Below, in pieces: positions 35,437 through 45,486 of a stretch of 64,000 bases of DNA. Position 1 is the first letter of the stretch, and the number at the start of each line of letters is the position of its first letter. The position numbers and the translations under genes were made by a program. The stretch is from assembly GCA_963839175.1 (NCBI GenBank), contig CAWIUB010000007.1:4813-68812 (forward strand), written 5' to 3'. The DNA comes from CAWIUB01 sp963839175 (GTDB lineage: Bacteria > Actinomycetota > Actinomycetes > Mycobacteriales > Jatrophihabitantaceae). The notes below the pieces were generated by a model. It was not told the origin of the DNA. It saw only the letters and a program-made list of their open reading frames with translations, and did no database searches.

Positions 35437-37845
35437 TTATTGCGAGAGTCCGTGTCCGGCGTGCCCGTGCTGGGCGGCCGCGTGCAGTGTTTGTTCGTCC
35501 TGGGTTGACGGATGCGGCTTGACGTCGAACACGACTTTTTTGACGGTGCCGGTGAACGCGAAGGGTTTCTTGTCTTCGTAGCTCAGGTCGACGACGCCTC
35601 CGTTGTCGCGGCCGATGTCCATGCCCGCGTAGGCGGAGAAGCGGATCGGGACGGTGTGGTCCATGCGGCCTTTGCCGACGGGCCTGTCGTTGATGTACAG
35701 GGTCACCTCGCCGCCGGTGGCGGGTTTGGCCGCATCGGCGGCGAAGTCCATGCGCACGTTCACCTCGCCGGCCGGCAGCCGGTCGTCGGCCTGCTGCCTG
35801 TAGACGAACACGCCCATCATCGAGTAGGTGTGGGTGAGCTTGCCGTCCTGGACGAACAGTGAGAACCCGCCCAGATGGTCGGCCTCGGCCACGATCACCC
35901 CTTCGGCCCCCTCGCCCGGGACGACCAGATCGGCGCTGATCGTGTAGGAGTGGTTGTAGATGCGCGGGATCATCCCTGACATGACGTTCTGCACGTCGCC
36001 GCGGTACTCGGTCGGGACGACGTCGGGTCGCGGCGGCAGGATGCCGAAGAAGGCGGACAGGGTCGCGAGCAAGGGGAGCACCTTGTACTTTTCCGCCTCC
36101 TCCCAGAAAAGGTCTTTGAGCTGCTGCACCTTCTCGGGATGCTCGGCAGCGACATTTCTGGCCTGGGTGAAATCCTCGGGCAGGTAGTACAGCTCCGCCG
36201 GGCCAGCGTCCGGGTCCCACACCCCAGGCGCGTACGGCCGTAGCGCATCGGGCGTGACCACCCACGGGATGCGCTCGGTCTTCATGGCCAGCCACCAGCC
36301 ATCCTTGTACATGGCCCGGTTGCCGATGGTCTCGAAGTATTGCTGGGTGTGGCGTTCTGGCGCGGCTGCGTCGGACAGTGAGTCCGCGAACGTCACACCG
36401 TGGAAGGGTTCTTGCTCGATTCCGTCGACATGAGACGGGGCTGGGATGTTGAGGATGTCCAGGATGGTCGGGCCGACGTCGATGACGTGGGTGAAATGCG
36501 CGCGCAGTGCGCCCGCGTCGGTGATGCGCGCGGGCCAGTGCACGACCATCGGGTTGCGTGTCCCGCCCAGGTGCGAACCGACCTGCTTGCCCCACTTGAA
36601 CGGTGTGTTGCCGGCCCACGCCCAGGCGGCGGAGTAGTGCGGATCCATGATCTGGGCGCCCCAGGCTTCGATGCCGCCGTATCGCTCCGCGAGCTGGAGT
36701 TGCATCTCGTCGGTGAGCGGGATGCCGTTTTGCATCGTCATCTCGTTGAACGAGCCGGTAATGGTGCCTTCCATGCTGGCGCCGTTGTCACCCCAGATCC
36801 AGATGATCAGCGTGTTATCCAGCTCGCCGAGCTCGGCGATCGCGTCGATCACCCGGCCGACGTTGTAGTCGGCGTTTTCCGAGTAACCGGCGTAGACCTC
36901 CATCTGGCGCGCGTAGTAGGCCTTCAGCCGGTCGGGAACGTCGTCCCAGGCGGGGAACGCGTCGTCTCGCTCAGTTAGCTCCGCGTCGGCGGGGATCACG
37001 CCGAGCTCCTTCTGCCGGGCGAAGATCTGCTCGCGAAGACGGTCCCAGCCCTGGTCGAACTTGCCCTGGTACTTATCCGCCCATTGCCGGGCCACATGGT
37101 GCGGGGCGTGGCTGCATCCGGTGGAGAAGTAGACGAAGAAGGGCTTACGAGCGTCCTGCCCCCGGACCCCGTGAAGCCATTCGACGGTCTTGTCGGCCAT
37201 GGCATCCGGCAGGTAGTACGGCTTCTCCCTGTCATAGAAGCCCTCCGGAGTGCCGATGATCTTCTGGTTCTCGGCCAGGCACGGGTCCCACTGGCCGGAA
37301 TCACCGCCCAGGAAGCCGTAGAAGTAGTCGAAGCCCCACCCGTTCGGCCACCGTCCGAACGGCCCGGCCGGGCCCTGCTGGCCGTCGGGGGTCAAATGCC
37401 ATTTGCCGAACGCCGCAGTGCTATATCCGTTCTCCGCCAGAATCCTCGGCCACGGTGTGCAATCACGCGGAACCATCGCCGTGTAACCCGGAAAGCCGCT
37501 CGAGAACTCACCCACCGAGCCGAAACCGACCGCATGGTTATTCCGCCCGGTGAGCAGCGACGCCCGCGTCGGCGAGCACAGCGCAGTGACATGGAACCGG
37601 TTGTACCGCAACCCGTCGGCAGCCATCCGCGAGTAGTTCGGTGTGTCAATTGGCCCACCGAAGGTGCCCGCATTGCCGAAGCCGGCATCGTCGATCAGCA
37701 CCAGCAGCACATTCGGAGACCCCTCCGGAGGCTCGACGTGCCCGATCAGGTTCCAGTCAGGCTCAGATCCCGCCAGCGTCTTGTTGCTCACCCCCTGAAA
37801 CGGCGGCCGGCGGATCGGCAGCTTCGTTCGGTCAGGCTCGCTCAT
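35437..37845 (-). CDS. Arylsulfatase 2 (type I sulfatase)
   Basis: An 802-residue enzyme; ATG follows GGAGGTGGGAG. Metal-site Asps in LLVLIDDAGFGNAG, formylglycine site CSPTRASLLTGRN, then FGKWHLTPDG and IWGDNGASMEG. A C-terminal beta domain (FSLFVQDGKLTHTYSMMG) ends at a His-rich AAAQHGHAGHGLSQ. Fragments nearly identical to parts of this gene occur at 31500 and 54130. It needs an FGE for activity, and the only one here is broken. Confidence 0.93.
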   Translation of the reverse strand: MSEPDRTKLPIRRPPFQGVSNKTLAGSEPDWNLIGHVEPPEGSPNVLLVLIDDAGFGNAGTFGGPIDTPNYSRMAADGLRYNRFHVTALCSPTRASLLTGRNNHAVGFGSVGEFSSGFPGYTAMVPRDCTPWPRILAENGYSTAAFGKWHLTPDGQQGPAGPFGRWPNGWGFDYFYGFLGGDSGQWDPCLAENQKIIGTPEGFYDREKPYYLPDAMADKTVEWLHGVRGQDARKPFFVYFSTGCSHAPHHVARQWADKYQGKFDQGWDRLREQIFARQKELGVIPADAELTERDDAFPAWDDVPDRLKAYYARQMEVYAGYSENADYNVGRVIDAIAELGELDNTLIIWIWGDNGASMEGTITGSFNEMTMQNGIPLTDEMQLQLAERYGGIEAWGAQIMDPHYSAAWAWAGNTPFKWGKQVGSHLGGTRNPMVVHWPARITDAGALRAHFTHVIDVGPTILDILNIPAPSHVDGIEQEPFHGVTFADSLSDAAAPERHTQQYFETIGNRAMYKDGWWLAMKTERIPWVVTPDALRPYAPGVWDPDAGPAELYYLPEDFTQARNVAAEHPEKVQQLKDLFWEEAEKYKVLPLLATLSAFFGILPPRPDVVPTEYRGDVQNVMSGMIPRIYNHSYTISADLVVPGEGAEGVIVAEADHLGGFSLFVQDGKLTHTYSMMGVFVYRQQADDRLPAGEVNVRMDFAADAAKPATGGEVTLYINDRPVGKGRMDHTVPIRFSAYAGMDIGRDNGGVVDLSYEDKKPFAFTGTVKKVVFDVKPHPSTQDEQTLHAAAQHGHAGHGLSQ

Positions 37846-38303
37846 CTCCCACCTCCATACAGCACCCACCGGCGCAAGGGTCAGCGCGCAATCACGCCAC
37901 GACGAGCAGTCCGACCCCTAAGCGACGAACACATCCACGACCGTGACGACGATCCGCCCAAACACGCGCGGCCGTCATCACCCGCAACGGGCGATCCGTC
38001 AGATCCGCCAACGTCGTCGGTGCGGCAGCAAAGTTCGCCGTTAAGACATCCTCGCGGGTGTTCGAGCAGATCTGACGCTCGATCGCCGGCACGAAGGAAA
38101 CCGGCGAAGGCGAGGATGCGAGCGGGCTCAATTCGGTCGTCGATGGACACCGAGCGGTGCTGACCAGAACCCGACTGCGCGCGACCCGGATCGGTGGCCT
38201 CACATGAATTCGTGACCACGTTCACCCGCGATGGGGTGAGGCATTCAGCGGCAGACTCGATTGAACTGGTGGGTAGGTGCTGCTGCTCACGGAGGAGTTG
38301 AGA
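37846..38303. other. Divergent promoter region of sulfatase 2
   Basis: No gene with clear homology. A minus-strand frame with FVPAIERQICSNTREDVLTA, then LADLTDRPLRVMTAARVWAD looks partly coding but is not recognised. Confidence 0.35.
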
Positions 38304-38309
38304 GTGGTG

Positions 38310-38549
38310 ATGATGTACGAGATTGTCGTGAGGGGTGAAGCCGGGCCTGCGGTGCGCTCTGAATTCGACGATCTCGTCCTATCTGTCGGGGATGGAGAGA
38401 CGACGTTGAGAGGCGATTTGGCCGACCAACCGGCGATCTTTGGGGTGCTCGCTCGGGTGCAGGATTTCGGACTCGAGCTTGTTGAGGTGCGCCAGCTCGG
38501 TCCCGAAGGCGGCACAGAAGTCGGGGATGCAGCCGTATCCGGGGGATAG
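38310..38549 (+). CDS. Small conserved hypothetical protein
   Basis: MMYEIVVRGEAGPAVRSEFD, then LRGDLADQPAIFGVLARVQD and FGLELVEVRQLGPEG: a compact beta-alpha-beta (ACT-like) protein of 79 residues. GGAGGAG lies upstream; an in-frame GTG at 38304 is an equally good start. This family often sits beside LAL regulators, as here (convergent). Function unknown. Confidence 0.7.
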   Translation: MMYEIVVRGEAGPAVRSEFDDLVLSVGDGETTLRGDLADQPAIFGVLARVQDFGLELVEVRQLGPEGGTEVGDAAVSGG

Positions 38550-38633
38550 GTCCCGCGCCTTTCCGGCGGCGTTGGCGGTAGCTGCGGATTCTCGCCGGGC
38601 CCGGGGCTGCTGGCCTGGTGGGCCGATACAGCG

Positions 38634-41312
38634 TCAGAGCAGCCGCAGGTCGACTGCCCGCTCGATGGCCTGTGAGCGCGACGTCGCCGCGAGCTTCTGG
38701 TAGATCGATCGGAGGTGGGCCTTCACGGTGTTGTACGAGATGTAGAGGGAGGCTGCTATCTGCGAGTAGGTGCTGGTTGGTAGCAGCCGGAGGACCCGCA
38801 GCTCGGCAGCAGTCAGTGGCTCGATCGGCCCACGGCGGGCGCGGCGGGCGCCGGGCTGGGTGGCACGCACATCGAGAGCGGCGGCGATCAGTTGCTCCAT
38901 GAATGGATCTGATCGCGCCTGCGTGGAGTGCTCGACTAGGTAGGCGGTCACCTGGGGTGCTGTCGTAACGACCGTGTTGAGAAATCCCTCGTGGCGGGCT
39001 GTTTGCAGCGCAGTGGCCAGGATGCCGCTGGCCGTCGGGTCACCGCACCCGATCGCGGCGGCTGCCAGGAGTAGCTGACGCACCAGCGCGTGCCGTGGCG
39101 TCACATCAGACAGAGGTGACGCCCGAAGGTGTTCCTGTGCCGCGTGGGGATCGTTGGCGGCCAGCGCGATCTTGGCCAACAGCAGGCCGCGACGGGCAGC
39201 CGGCAGGGTGCTCGCCAGATCCGTGGGGTAGCGCAGGTCGCCCAGCGCCAAGCGTAGAACCGCTTCGAGCTCGTCAGCCCGCGCCAGCAGCACGGACCTG
39301 GTGCCCTTAAGCACTGGACGCGCGGCGTCGATCGTGGCCAGTGCTTCGCGGATCTGCCCGCGGGTGGCCCAGATCTCGGCTCGGTCGAGCATCCCCAGGA
39401 ATGCGAAGGCCGGTCGCCCGTGCTCTGATATCGACAGTGCCCGCTCGGCGAGCAGCTCGGCGGTGTCGAGGTCACGCCGCTCGAGGGCAGCGCCAGCCAG
39501 CGCACGCAGGTGATCGACCGCGAAGAAATGCTGGTCGAAGCCCAGCCGCTGCGCATCCGTGTCGGCGGCCCGTGCGGCATCAGCGGCCTGCGCCAGGCGG
39601 CCGAACTCGAACCATGCCTGCGCTTGGGCGCCGCGCACCTGCACCAGCTTGACCGGTTCGGGGAGTGCCGGCGCGGCAAGACCCACGGCTGCCTCGCGCT
39701 CGATTGCCGGGAAGTCTTCCAACCACAGATAGGCACGCATGAGGATCACCGGCAAAGCGGCGGTCCACTCGTCGGTGACCTGGGTGCGGTCCTGGATCGC
39801 TCGCGCGATCAGCGCCTCGGCCACGGCCTTGTCCGCTTGGCCGATCAGGGCGTGACGCACGCACCGTAGCGTTGCGAACCGGGCGGCCAGCCGGGACTCG
39901 CGCGGAATGATGGGCGGTTGGGTGCGCTCCAGGAGATTGAGGTATTGGCCGCCGCGGGCTAGGTCACCTGACAGCAGCAGGTCTGCTGCCAGGGCCAGCA
40001 GCCGCTCGGGGGCATTTGCCAACAAGGTCGGGTCGACTGTGCTGAGATCCGGTGCCGCCGGCAGTACTGGGTCGCGTAAGAAGTCGGCGACCACCCGGTC
40101 CTGCATGAGCGCCAGCGCCCGCTCGGCCTGCCGTGCCGCGAGCAGGTGGTGGGCCGCTCGTCGTGTCTCACCCGTTGACTCGTACCATTCGCCCGCCCGC
40201 AACTGCAACGCCTGCTCACGCGGCCGGTCCCGGGCGCACAGTTCGGCATGCAGCACGTGGCGCACCAAATGGTGATACCGGTAGCTCGTCCGGGCATCGT
40301 CGAGTGCCACCATGAACAGGTTGGCCGAGTCAATGCTGCGCAGCAGCGCCGCGGCGTCTCGTCTTTCGGTGATAGCTGCGCAGACACTCGCGGTAAGTTC
40401 GCTCAGGACCGATGTGTCGAGCATGAACTCTGCCACCTCGGCTGGCTGCCGCTCGAGGACCTCGCAGATGAAGTACTCAGCGAGCGCGTGGCCGCGCACG
40501 TCGAGTGCTCGCGCTATCCGCTGCGGGTCGTTGGTGCCGCGAAGCGATAGCGCCGCCATCTGCACGGCGGCGGCCCACCCCTCGCTTCGCTGTTGAAGCA
40601 GGGCCAAGTCAGCAGGTGAGACCTCGACGTCGAAGTTCGCCAGCAGATCCCGGATCTCGCTAAGCGAGAAATACAGGTCGTGGTCGCGGAGCTCACCCAG
40701 CTCACCGGACATCCGCCACCTGTGCAGCCGTAGTGGAGGGTCGAAACGGGTTGCCAGCACCAACTGGGCGGCCCCGGCCGGCCAGCGCTCGACAAGGTCG
40801 GTCATGTCCTTGGAGACCGCCGATGCCACGGTATGGAAGTCGTCGACAATGATCGCTGACCCTGCGGGCAGCGTGGCGACATCGTTCGCGATCGACGCAG
40901 TCACATCGGCCGACATGACGTTGTCCATCGAGAGCAGCTCGGCGGCATCGGCGCCGAACCCCGGCGTCATCTCGCGGGGAGCCTCGATGAAGGCGGTCCA
41001 GAAGCGCAGTGGGTCAGCGTCAGCTTCGTCGCAGGACATCCAGGACGTCACGCCGGGTGGCCTTGTTGCGGCCCAGCTCGACAACAGCACGCTCTTACCG
41101 GTGCCGGCCGACCCGACGACGACGGTCAGGCGCTTGCCGGCCTCCGCCGTAAGCCGATCATGTAACACCGATCTGGTGATCAGCGTGTTGGGTAGCGTCG
41201 TTGGCCGGAACTTCGTCAGCGCGAACCGCGCGCCGCGCGCGGCGCCGCCGGCCGTACCGCCATCTGCCACGACACGTTTCCTCGCAGTTTCCCTGCCCGA
41301 TGCGGTAGCCAC
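38634..41312 (-). CDS. LuxR family transcriptional regulator, LAL/MalT type
   Basis: An 892-residue protein: N-terminal STAND ATPase with Walker A VVGSAGTGKSVLL (about 65-77) and Walker B AIIVDDFHTV. A long helical-repeat middle (TPR-like) follows. The C-terminus is the LuxR DNA-binding domain, LTAAELRVLRLLPTSTYSQI, then ISYNTVKAHLRSIYQKL. Such MalT-like regulators activate operons after binding an inducer and ATP. It could control the adjacent sulfatase genes; that is inference. Confidence 0.92.
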   Translation of the reverse strand: MATASGRETARKRVVADGGTAGGAARGARFALTKFRPTTLPNTLITRSVLHDRLTAEAGKRLTVVVGSAGTGKSVLLSSWAATRPPGVTSWMSCDEADADPLRFWTAFIEAPREMTPGFGADAAELLSMDNVMSADVTASIANDVATLPAGSAIIVDDFHTVASAVSKDMTDLVERWPAGAAQLVLATRFDPPLRLHRWRMSGELGELRDHDLYFSLSEIRDLLANFDVEVSPADLALLQQRSEGWAAAVQMAALSLRGTNDPQRIARALDVRGHALAEYFICEVLERQPAEVAEFMLDTSVLSELTASVCAAITERRDAAALLRSIDSANLFMVALDDARTSYRYHHLVRHVLHAELCARDRPREQALQLRAGEWYESTGETRRAAHHLLAARQAERALALMQDRVVADFLRDPVLPAAPDLSTVDPTLLANAPERLLALAADLLLSGDLARGGQYLNLLERTQPPIIPRESRLAARFATLRCVRHALIGQADKAVAEALIARAIQDRTQVTDEWTAALPVILMRAYLWLEDFPAIEREAAVGLAAPALPEPVKLVQVRGAQAQAWFEFGRLAQAADAARAADTDAQRLGFDQHFFAVDHLRALAGAALERRDLDTAELLAERALSISEHGRPAFAFLGMLDRAEIWATRGQIREALATIDAARPVLKGTRSVLLARADELEAVLRLALGDLRYPTDLASTLPAARRGLLLAKIALAANDPHAAQEHLRASPLSDVTPRHALVRQLLLAAAAIGCGDPTASGILATALQTARHEGFLNTVVTTAPQVTAYLVEHSTQARSDPFMEQLIAAALDVRATQPGARRARRGPIEPLTAAELRVLRLLPTSTYSQIAASLYISYNTVKAHLRSIYQKLAATSRSQAIERAVDLRLL

Positions 41313-41437
41313 GGGCCTAACCGTTCCTGATTGTAAGCGGCGAGGCAGCCGTTCTGGCGTGTCAGCACTGCCCAGGCCACGGAGTCCATCTAGACAGCTA
41401 TCCTCTTGGATCGGCGGACCGCTTCCGGGGGGATCGA

Positions 41438-42336
41438 TTGGATCGGGGCGCGAGTGCTCTCTATGACGGTGCGCTCCTTGTTGCCCTGCGGACGACCGGG
41501 CTCGGTCTCGGGCTGTCGTCCGATGTTGCTGGTTTCCTCGCGCCGCTGCGCAACAAGAAACTGCTCGCGAACCTGATTGTGCTCGATGTGGTCGCGATCC
41601 CGTTGCTGGTCTGGGCGCTGACGCATCTGTTCGATGTGCCCAGGGACTCCGCCATCGGGCTGCTCCTGGTGGCTATCTGCTCGGCTGGCCCCCTCGGCAT
41701 CACCGCGTCACGCATCGCGGGCGGCGATGCTCGGGCCGCCGTATCGTTCGTCGTCGTGTTGGAGGCGGCCAACACGGTGGCGATCCCGGCCTGGGTGGCG
41801 TGGCTGCTCCCGCCTGGCGTGTTGGTGCCGTTCGGTCAGTTGATCGCGGCTTTGGCCGTTCTCGTGTTGGCTCCGCTTGGGTCGGCGTCGGACTGCGTGC
41901 GTGGAGGGGGCGCGGCGTCGAACGATGGTCTGCGCCGCTTGCGACCTTGTCGAACCTGCTCGTCCTACTGGTCATAATTCTGGTGGTCATCAAGTACGGC
42001 AGTGATGTCGCGCAGGCAGCCACAAACGGGGTCGCGCCGGTGGCAGCGATTACCGTCATCGCGGCCATAGCCCTCGGATGGACCGTCGCCGGGCCGAGTG
42101 CCGGGTTGCGTGTCGTCGTCGCCTTGGTCACCGGCATCCGCGCGAACGGCTTAGCGCTTGCGATTGCACAGGCATCGTTTCCGTCGCGGCCCGCGGTGCA
42201 TGCGGCGGTCGTCACGTTCGGCGCCTTGTCCGTCGTGCTGCCGGTGGCGACAGCGTTCCTGGTCGCCGGACGGCACAAGCGGCCGGGATCCGGCACAACA
42301 ACCACCGAGCCAGGGCCGTCCATTGTCAGCCAATGA
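41438..42336 (+). pseudogene. Bile acid:sodium symporter-like membrane protein with frameshift
   Basis: The first frame gives helices LLANLIVLDVVAIPLLVWAL and GLLLVAICSAGPLGITASRI, up to LAVLVLAPLG. Near 41880 the frame shifts (GGG where GGGG is expected) and continues VGVGLRAWRGRGVERWSAPL, LLVLLVIILVVIKYGSDVA to a Thr/Pro tail. The two parts make one BASS-type transporter of about 295 residues. A homopolymer sequencing slip could explain it. Confidence 0.68.
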
Positions 42337-42530
42337 GAAACAGAAGTCCCCAACTCGCAAGTTGCCGCACGGACAGCGCGGTCAGCCATATGAACCTGCG
42401 ACGGGCCGACGACCATCACAGCGCAGCCGATCTCCGGATCCGGCACGGGACCCCACATCGACCTGGAACGTGAACCAGTGGCCGTCCTCGCCCGCGAGTA
42501 ACTGATCCGCCCGGCAGCGCATGCTTTTTC

Positions 42531-42546
42531 ACCCCCCGTGGGGGGA
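42531..42546. promoter_or_regulatory. CsoR-like operator palindrome
   Basis: CCCCCC-GT-GGGGGG (42532-42545) is a perfect palindrome about 100 bp before the DUF2252 start. It resembles the G/C-run operators of CsoR/RcnR-family metal sensors, though the flanking TA...TA of the consensus is not exact. It could also form a terminator stem for the upstream gene. Confidence 0.4.
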
Positions 42547-42644
42547 TGGCTGGGGACGGGTGGCGTGCTTGTCTGCTATCAGCGCCCGGCCTGGTCGTGG
42601 TGCATGAGGTGGCGGTGTCAGGCCGCTACGGATCGAAGGGTGGC

Positions 42645-44090
42645 ATGACGGTGATGGCTGAGAGTCGCACGGCACGGCGGTCTGGTGCGCAGGCCGGGAC
42701 GGTGGAGCAGCTCAGTCCTGCGGATCGGGTGGCCCGCGGGAAGGATGCCCGGGCGGTGGCGCCGCTGGAGTCGCATGCGGAATTCGTGCCAGCTGAGTCG
42801 CGGGACCCGGTCGGGCTGCTTCTCGGACAGGCCCGGTCGCGGGTGCCGGAGCTGGTGCCGATCCGGCACGGGCGGATGCTGGTGTCGCCGTTCACGTTCT
42901 ATCGGGGGGCTGCCTTGCCGATGGCGGCCGACCTGGCCGGCACGCCCGCGTCGGGGCTGCGGGTGCAGTTGTGCGGGGACGCGCACCTGTCCAATTTCGG
43001 GGCGTTCGCCTCGCCGGAACGGCGCCTGGTCTTCGATGTCAACGACTTCGACGAGACGCTTCCCGGCCCGTTCGAGTGGGATGTCAAGCGGCTGGCGGCG
43101 AGTCTTTCGGTGGCGGGGCGGGACAACGGGTTTCCCGCCAAAGCCCGCCGTGGGATCGTCCTCGCGGCGGCCGAGGGCTACCGCACGGCGATGCGCGGCT
43201 TCGCGCAACAGTCGCTGCTGGGGGTCTGGTACGCCCACATGGACATCGAGCAGACCCTCGGCCAGTTCAGATCGCAGATCAAGGCGAAAAGGCTCAAGGT
43301 CGGCGAGAAGCTGCTGGCCAAGGCCCACACCCGCGACAGCATGCAGGCCCTGGACAAGCTCACCACCGTGGTCGACGGGCGGCGGCAGATCACCGCCGAC
43401 CCGCCGATGATCGTCCCGATAGAAGAGGTGTTCAGCGATGTGCAGGCCGACGCGCTGTACGAGCAGTTGCGTGCAGTGCTGGGCAAGTACCGGCGCAGCC
43501 TGCAGTCCGACCGGCGACATCTCCTGGAACAGTTCGCGATGATCCAGGTGGCCCGCAAGGTCGTCGGGGTCGGCAGCGTCGGCACCCGCGCCTGGGTGGT
43601 GCTGATGGAAACCGGCGACGGGTTAGAACCACTGTTCCTGCAGGCCAAGGAGGCCCAGCCCTCGGTGCTGGCCGAGTACTGCGGGCGCAGCCAGTACCGC
43701 AACGAAGGCGAGCGGGTCGTCGCCGGGCAGCACCTGATGCAGGCCCAAAGCGACATCTTCCTCGGCTGGACCCGCGCCACCGGTGCAGACGGGGTGGAGC
43801 GCGACTTCTATGTGCGCCAGTTGCGGGACTGGAAATTCTCCGTGCCCATTGAACAGATGGTCCCCACCGGAATGACGATCTACGCCCGGATGTGCGGGTG
43901 GACCCTCGCCCGCGCCCACGCCCGCTCCGGTGACCGCGTCGCCCTGGCCGCCTACCTCGGCGGCTCCACCAAATTCGACCAGGCCATCGCCGAGTTCGCC
44001 GAAACCTACGCCGACCAGAACGAACGCGACTACGCCGCACTCCAAACCGCTGTCAAAGACGGCACGGCCCAAGCCACCACCGAGATCTAG
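42645..44090 (+). CDS. DUF2252 family protein
   Basis: A 481-residue protein starting MTVMAESRTARRSG after AAGGGTGG. DUF2252 marks include MLVSPFTFYRGAALPMAADL, VQLCGDAHLSNFGAFASPER and DVNDFDETLPGPFEWDVKRL, which recall the HGDxxxxN and DFD boxes of aminoglycoside-kinase-like folds. So it is probably a phosphotransferase-type enzyme; substrate unknown. It is common in actinobacteria as a single gene. Confidence 0.9.
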   Translation: MTVMAESRTARRSGAQAGTVEQLSPADRVARGKDARAVAPLESHAEFVPAESRDPVGLLLGQARSRVPELVPIRHGRMLVSPFTFYRGAALPMAADLAGTPASGLRVQLCGDAHLSNFGAFASPERRLVFDVNDFDETLPGPFEWDVKRLAASLSVAGRDNGFPAKARRGIVLAAAEGYRTAMRGFAQQSLLGVWYAHMDIEQTLGQFRSQIKAKRLKVGEKLLAKAHTRDSMQALDKLTTVVDGRRQITADPPMIVPIEEVFSDVQADALYEQLRAVLGKYRRSLQSDRRHLLEQFAMIQVARKVVGVGSVGTRAWVVLMETGDGLEPLFLQAKEAQPSVLAEYCGRSQYRNEGERVVAGQHLMQAQSDIFLGWTRATGADGVERDFYVRQLRDWKFSVPIEQMVPTGMTIYARMCGWTLARAHARSGDRVALAAYLGGSTKFDQAIAEFAETYADQNERDYAALQTAVKDGTAQATTEI

Positions 44091-44191
44091 GGACCGCGAA
44101 GTCGCCGCCTCGAACCGTCGCCCTGTCCTCGCTCCACGTCGTCGATCAGAACCGCGATCGAGTGGGAGGACGGCAACCAGGTCGATGAACT

Positions 44192-44383
44192 GTGAGGACC
44201 ACCAGGAGGGACAACAGCGACCCCGAGACCCACACCCAGCCGCTGGTGGCGATCTGGCCCACCTACGGCCCAGTCGGTGTCGCGGTGCTGGAGTTGCCGG
44301 TACGGCGCGCAGAGGCAGTAGCAGCGACGCTACGGTCTTGCGGGCCGGCCGGCAGGACCGCCGGAGCAGACGATGACGAGTGA
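44192..44383 (+). CDS. Small hypothetical protein coupled to next gene
   Basis: A 63-residue frame (GTG) containing QPLVAIWPTYGPVGVAVLEL, ending ADDDE, and overlapping the next gene. The hydrophobic middle looks like a strand pair. The overlap supports it; no family recognised. Confidence 0.4.
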   Translation: MRTTRRDNSDPETHTQPLVAIWPTYGPVGVAVLELPVRRAEAVAATLRSCGPAGRTAGADDDE

Positions 44384-45032
44384 GCAGCCCGGGAGCCTGG
44401 TCACCGAAGGAGTCCGCAGCCTCGAGGTGCGGTGGATCTTCCCTGGCCAGCTGGAGACTTCGGTCGTCGGATGGTTCGCGCGGTTCCCGGCCCGGACTGA
44501 GTCACGTGAGGACACCTACCTTCTGGATCCGCAGCTGCGCGGGCTGTCGCTGAAGGTCCGCGGGGGCGGGGCACTGGAGGTCAAGGTGTACCGCGGCAGT
44601 CCAGGAATCTTGGATGTAGCGGGCCGCGCCCGCGGACACCTCGAGTCCTGGCAGAAGTGGTCCTTTCCGTTCAGCCCGCTCCGCGAGAACAGCACTGACC
44701 CGGCTGGCTGGAGGCCGGTTCTCAAAGGGCGGCGCATCAGCCAGTTCGCACTGACCAGCGGACAGGTGGCGGCGCGCGGCCCAAGTCTGATCCAGGAGGC
44801 TCAGTGCGAGGTCGAACTCACCGAAGTCCGCACCCGCGGCCAGTACTGGTGGACCCTGGGATTCGAGGCGACCGGGCCCGCCGATCTGCTGCGTAGTGAA
44901 CTCGATGCCACCGCCGCGGTCGTGTTCTCCCACGCCTTGCCGGGTGGAATGGAACTCGGACCGGATGAATCCAGGTCCTACGCGGAGTGGCTGGGCCAGA
45001 TGCCGGACCGCGAAAATGACGGCGACGCTTGA
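44373..45032 (+). CDS. Hypothetical protein, possibly CYTH-like
   Basis: A 219-residue protein: SLEVRWIFPGQLETSVVGWF, EDTYLLDPQLRGLSLKVRGG, ALEVKVYRGSPGILDVAGRA. The opening strand followed by alternating charged strands (LKVR, EVKVYR) resembles CYTH/triphosphate tunnel folds, but the ExExK motif is not convincing. Ends in an acidic tail. Confidence 0.6.
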   Translation: MTSEQPGSLVTEGVRSLEVRWIFPGQLETSVVGWFARFPARTESREDTYLLDPQLRGLSLKVRGGGALEVKVYRGSPGILDVAGRARGHLESWQKWSFPFSPLRENSTDPAGWRPVLKGRRISQFALTSGQVAARGPSLIQEAQCEVELTEVRTRGQYWWTLGFEATGPADLLRSELDATAAVVFSHALPGGMELGPDESRSYAEWLGQMPDRENDGDA

Positions 45033-45486
45033 GTCTCAACTCCTCGTCCAAGCGCGAGCGGGTTGTGACGGTCGTTCCTCGTAGAGGCGCTCGGCACGCA
45101 GCATCGCCGAGAGGACATTGACATCGTCCGGCAAGCGTCGCCTGCCTTCGGCTCGATTGCGGTCGTCGTAGGTCTTCGGCGCCACGCTGCACTGGATGCT
45201 GATCATGGCGGAGGTCTAGAAGACGCGCTGCAGTTGGCGGCTGTATCGCCTGGGTCGGTGCAGATTGCCGGCCTCGACCCTCCGGAGCCGCACTACCGCC
45301 GGAGGCGGCGAACAGGTCGCCGATATATCGACCATGACCTCTAGGCGTACCGTCGCTGTGCCTGGCTCTTGGTCCCTGCCAGGCACCTTGCCGACGGCCG
45401 ACTCACTCGAACGGCGGGGACTGGAAACGGAACGCGGCAGCGTCACCGCCAGCCAGGCCCCCGACCCGACCGTCACCCTCCCAGGC
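45033..45486. other. Mostly gene-free region
   Basis: A 56-codon minus-strand frame (45036-45206) ending RLPDDVNVLSAMLRAERLYE plus a short tail has real-looking codon use but no ribosome site and no recognised family. Nothing else seen. Confidence 0.35.

Noticed and set aside
45036..45206. 56-codon minus-strand frame
   Set aside because: Coding-like composition but no ribosome site, no recognised family and no operon context.
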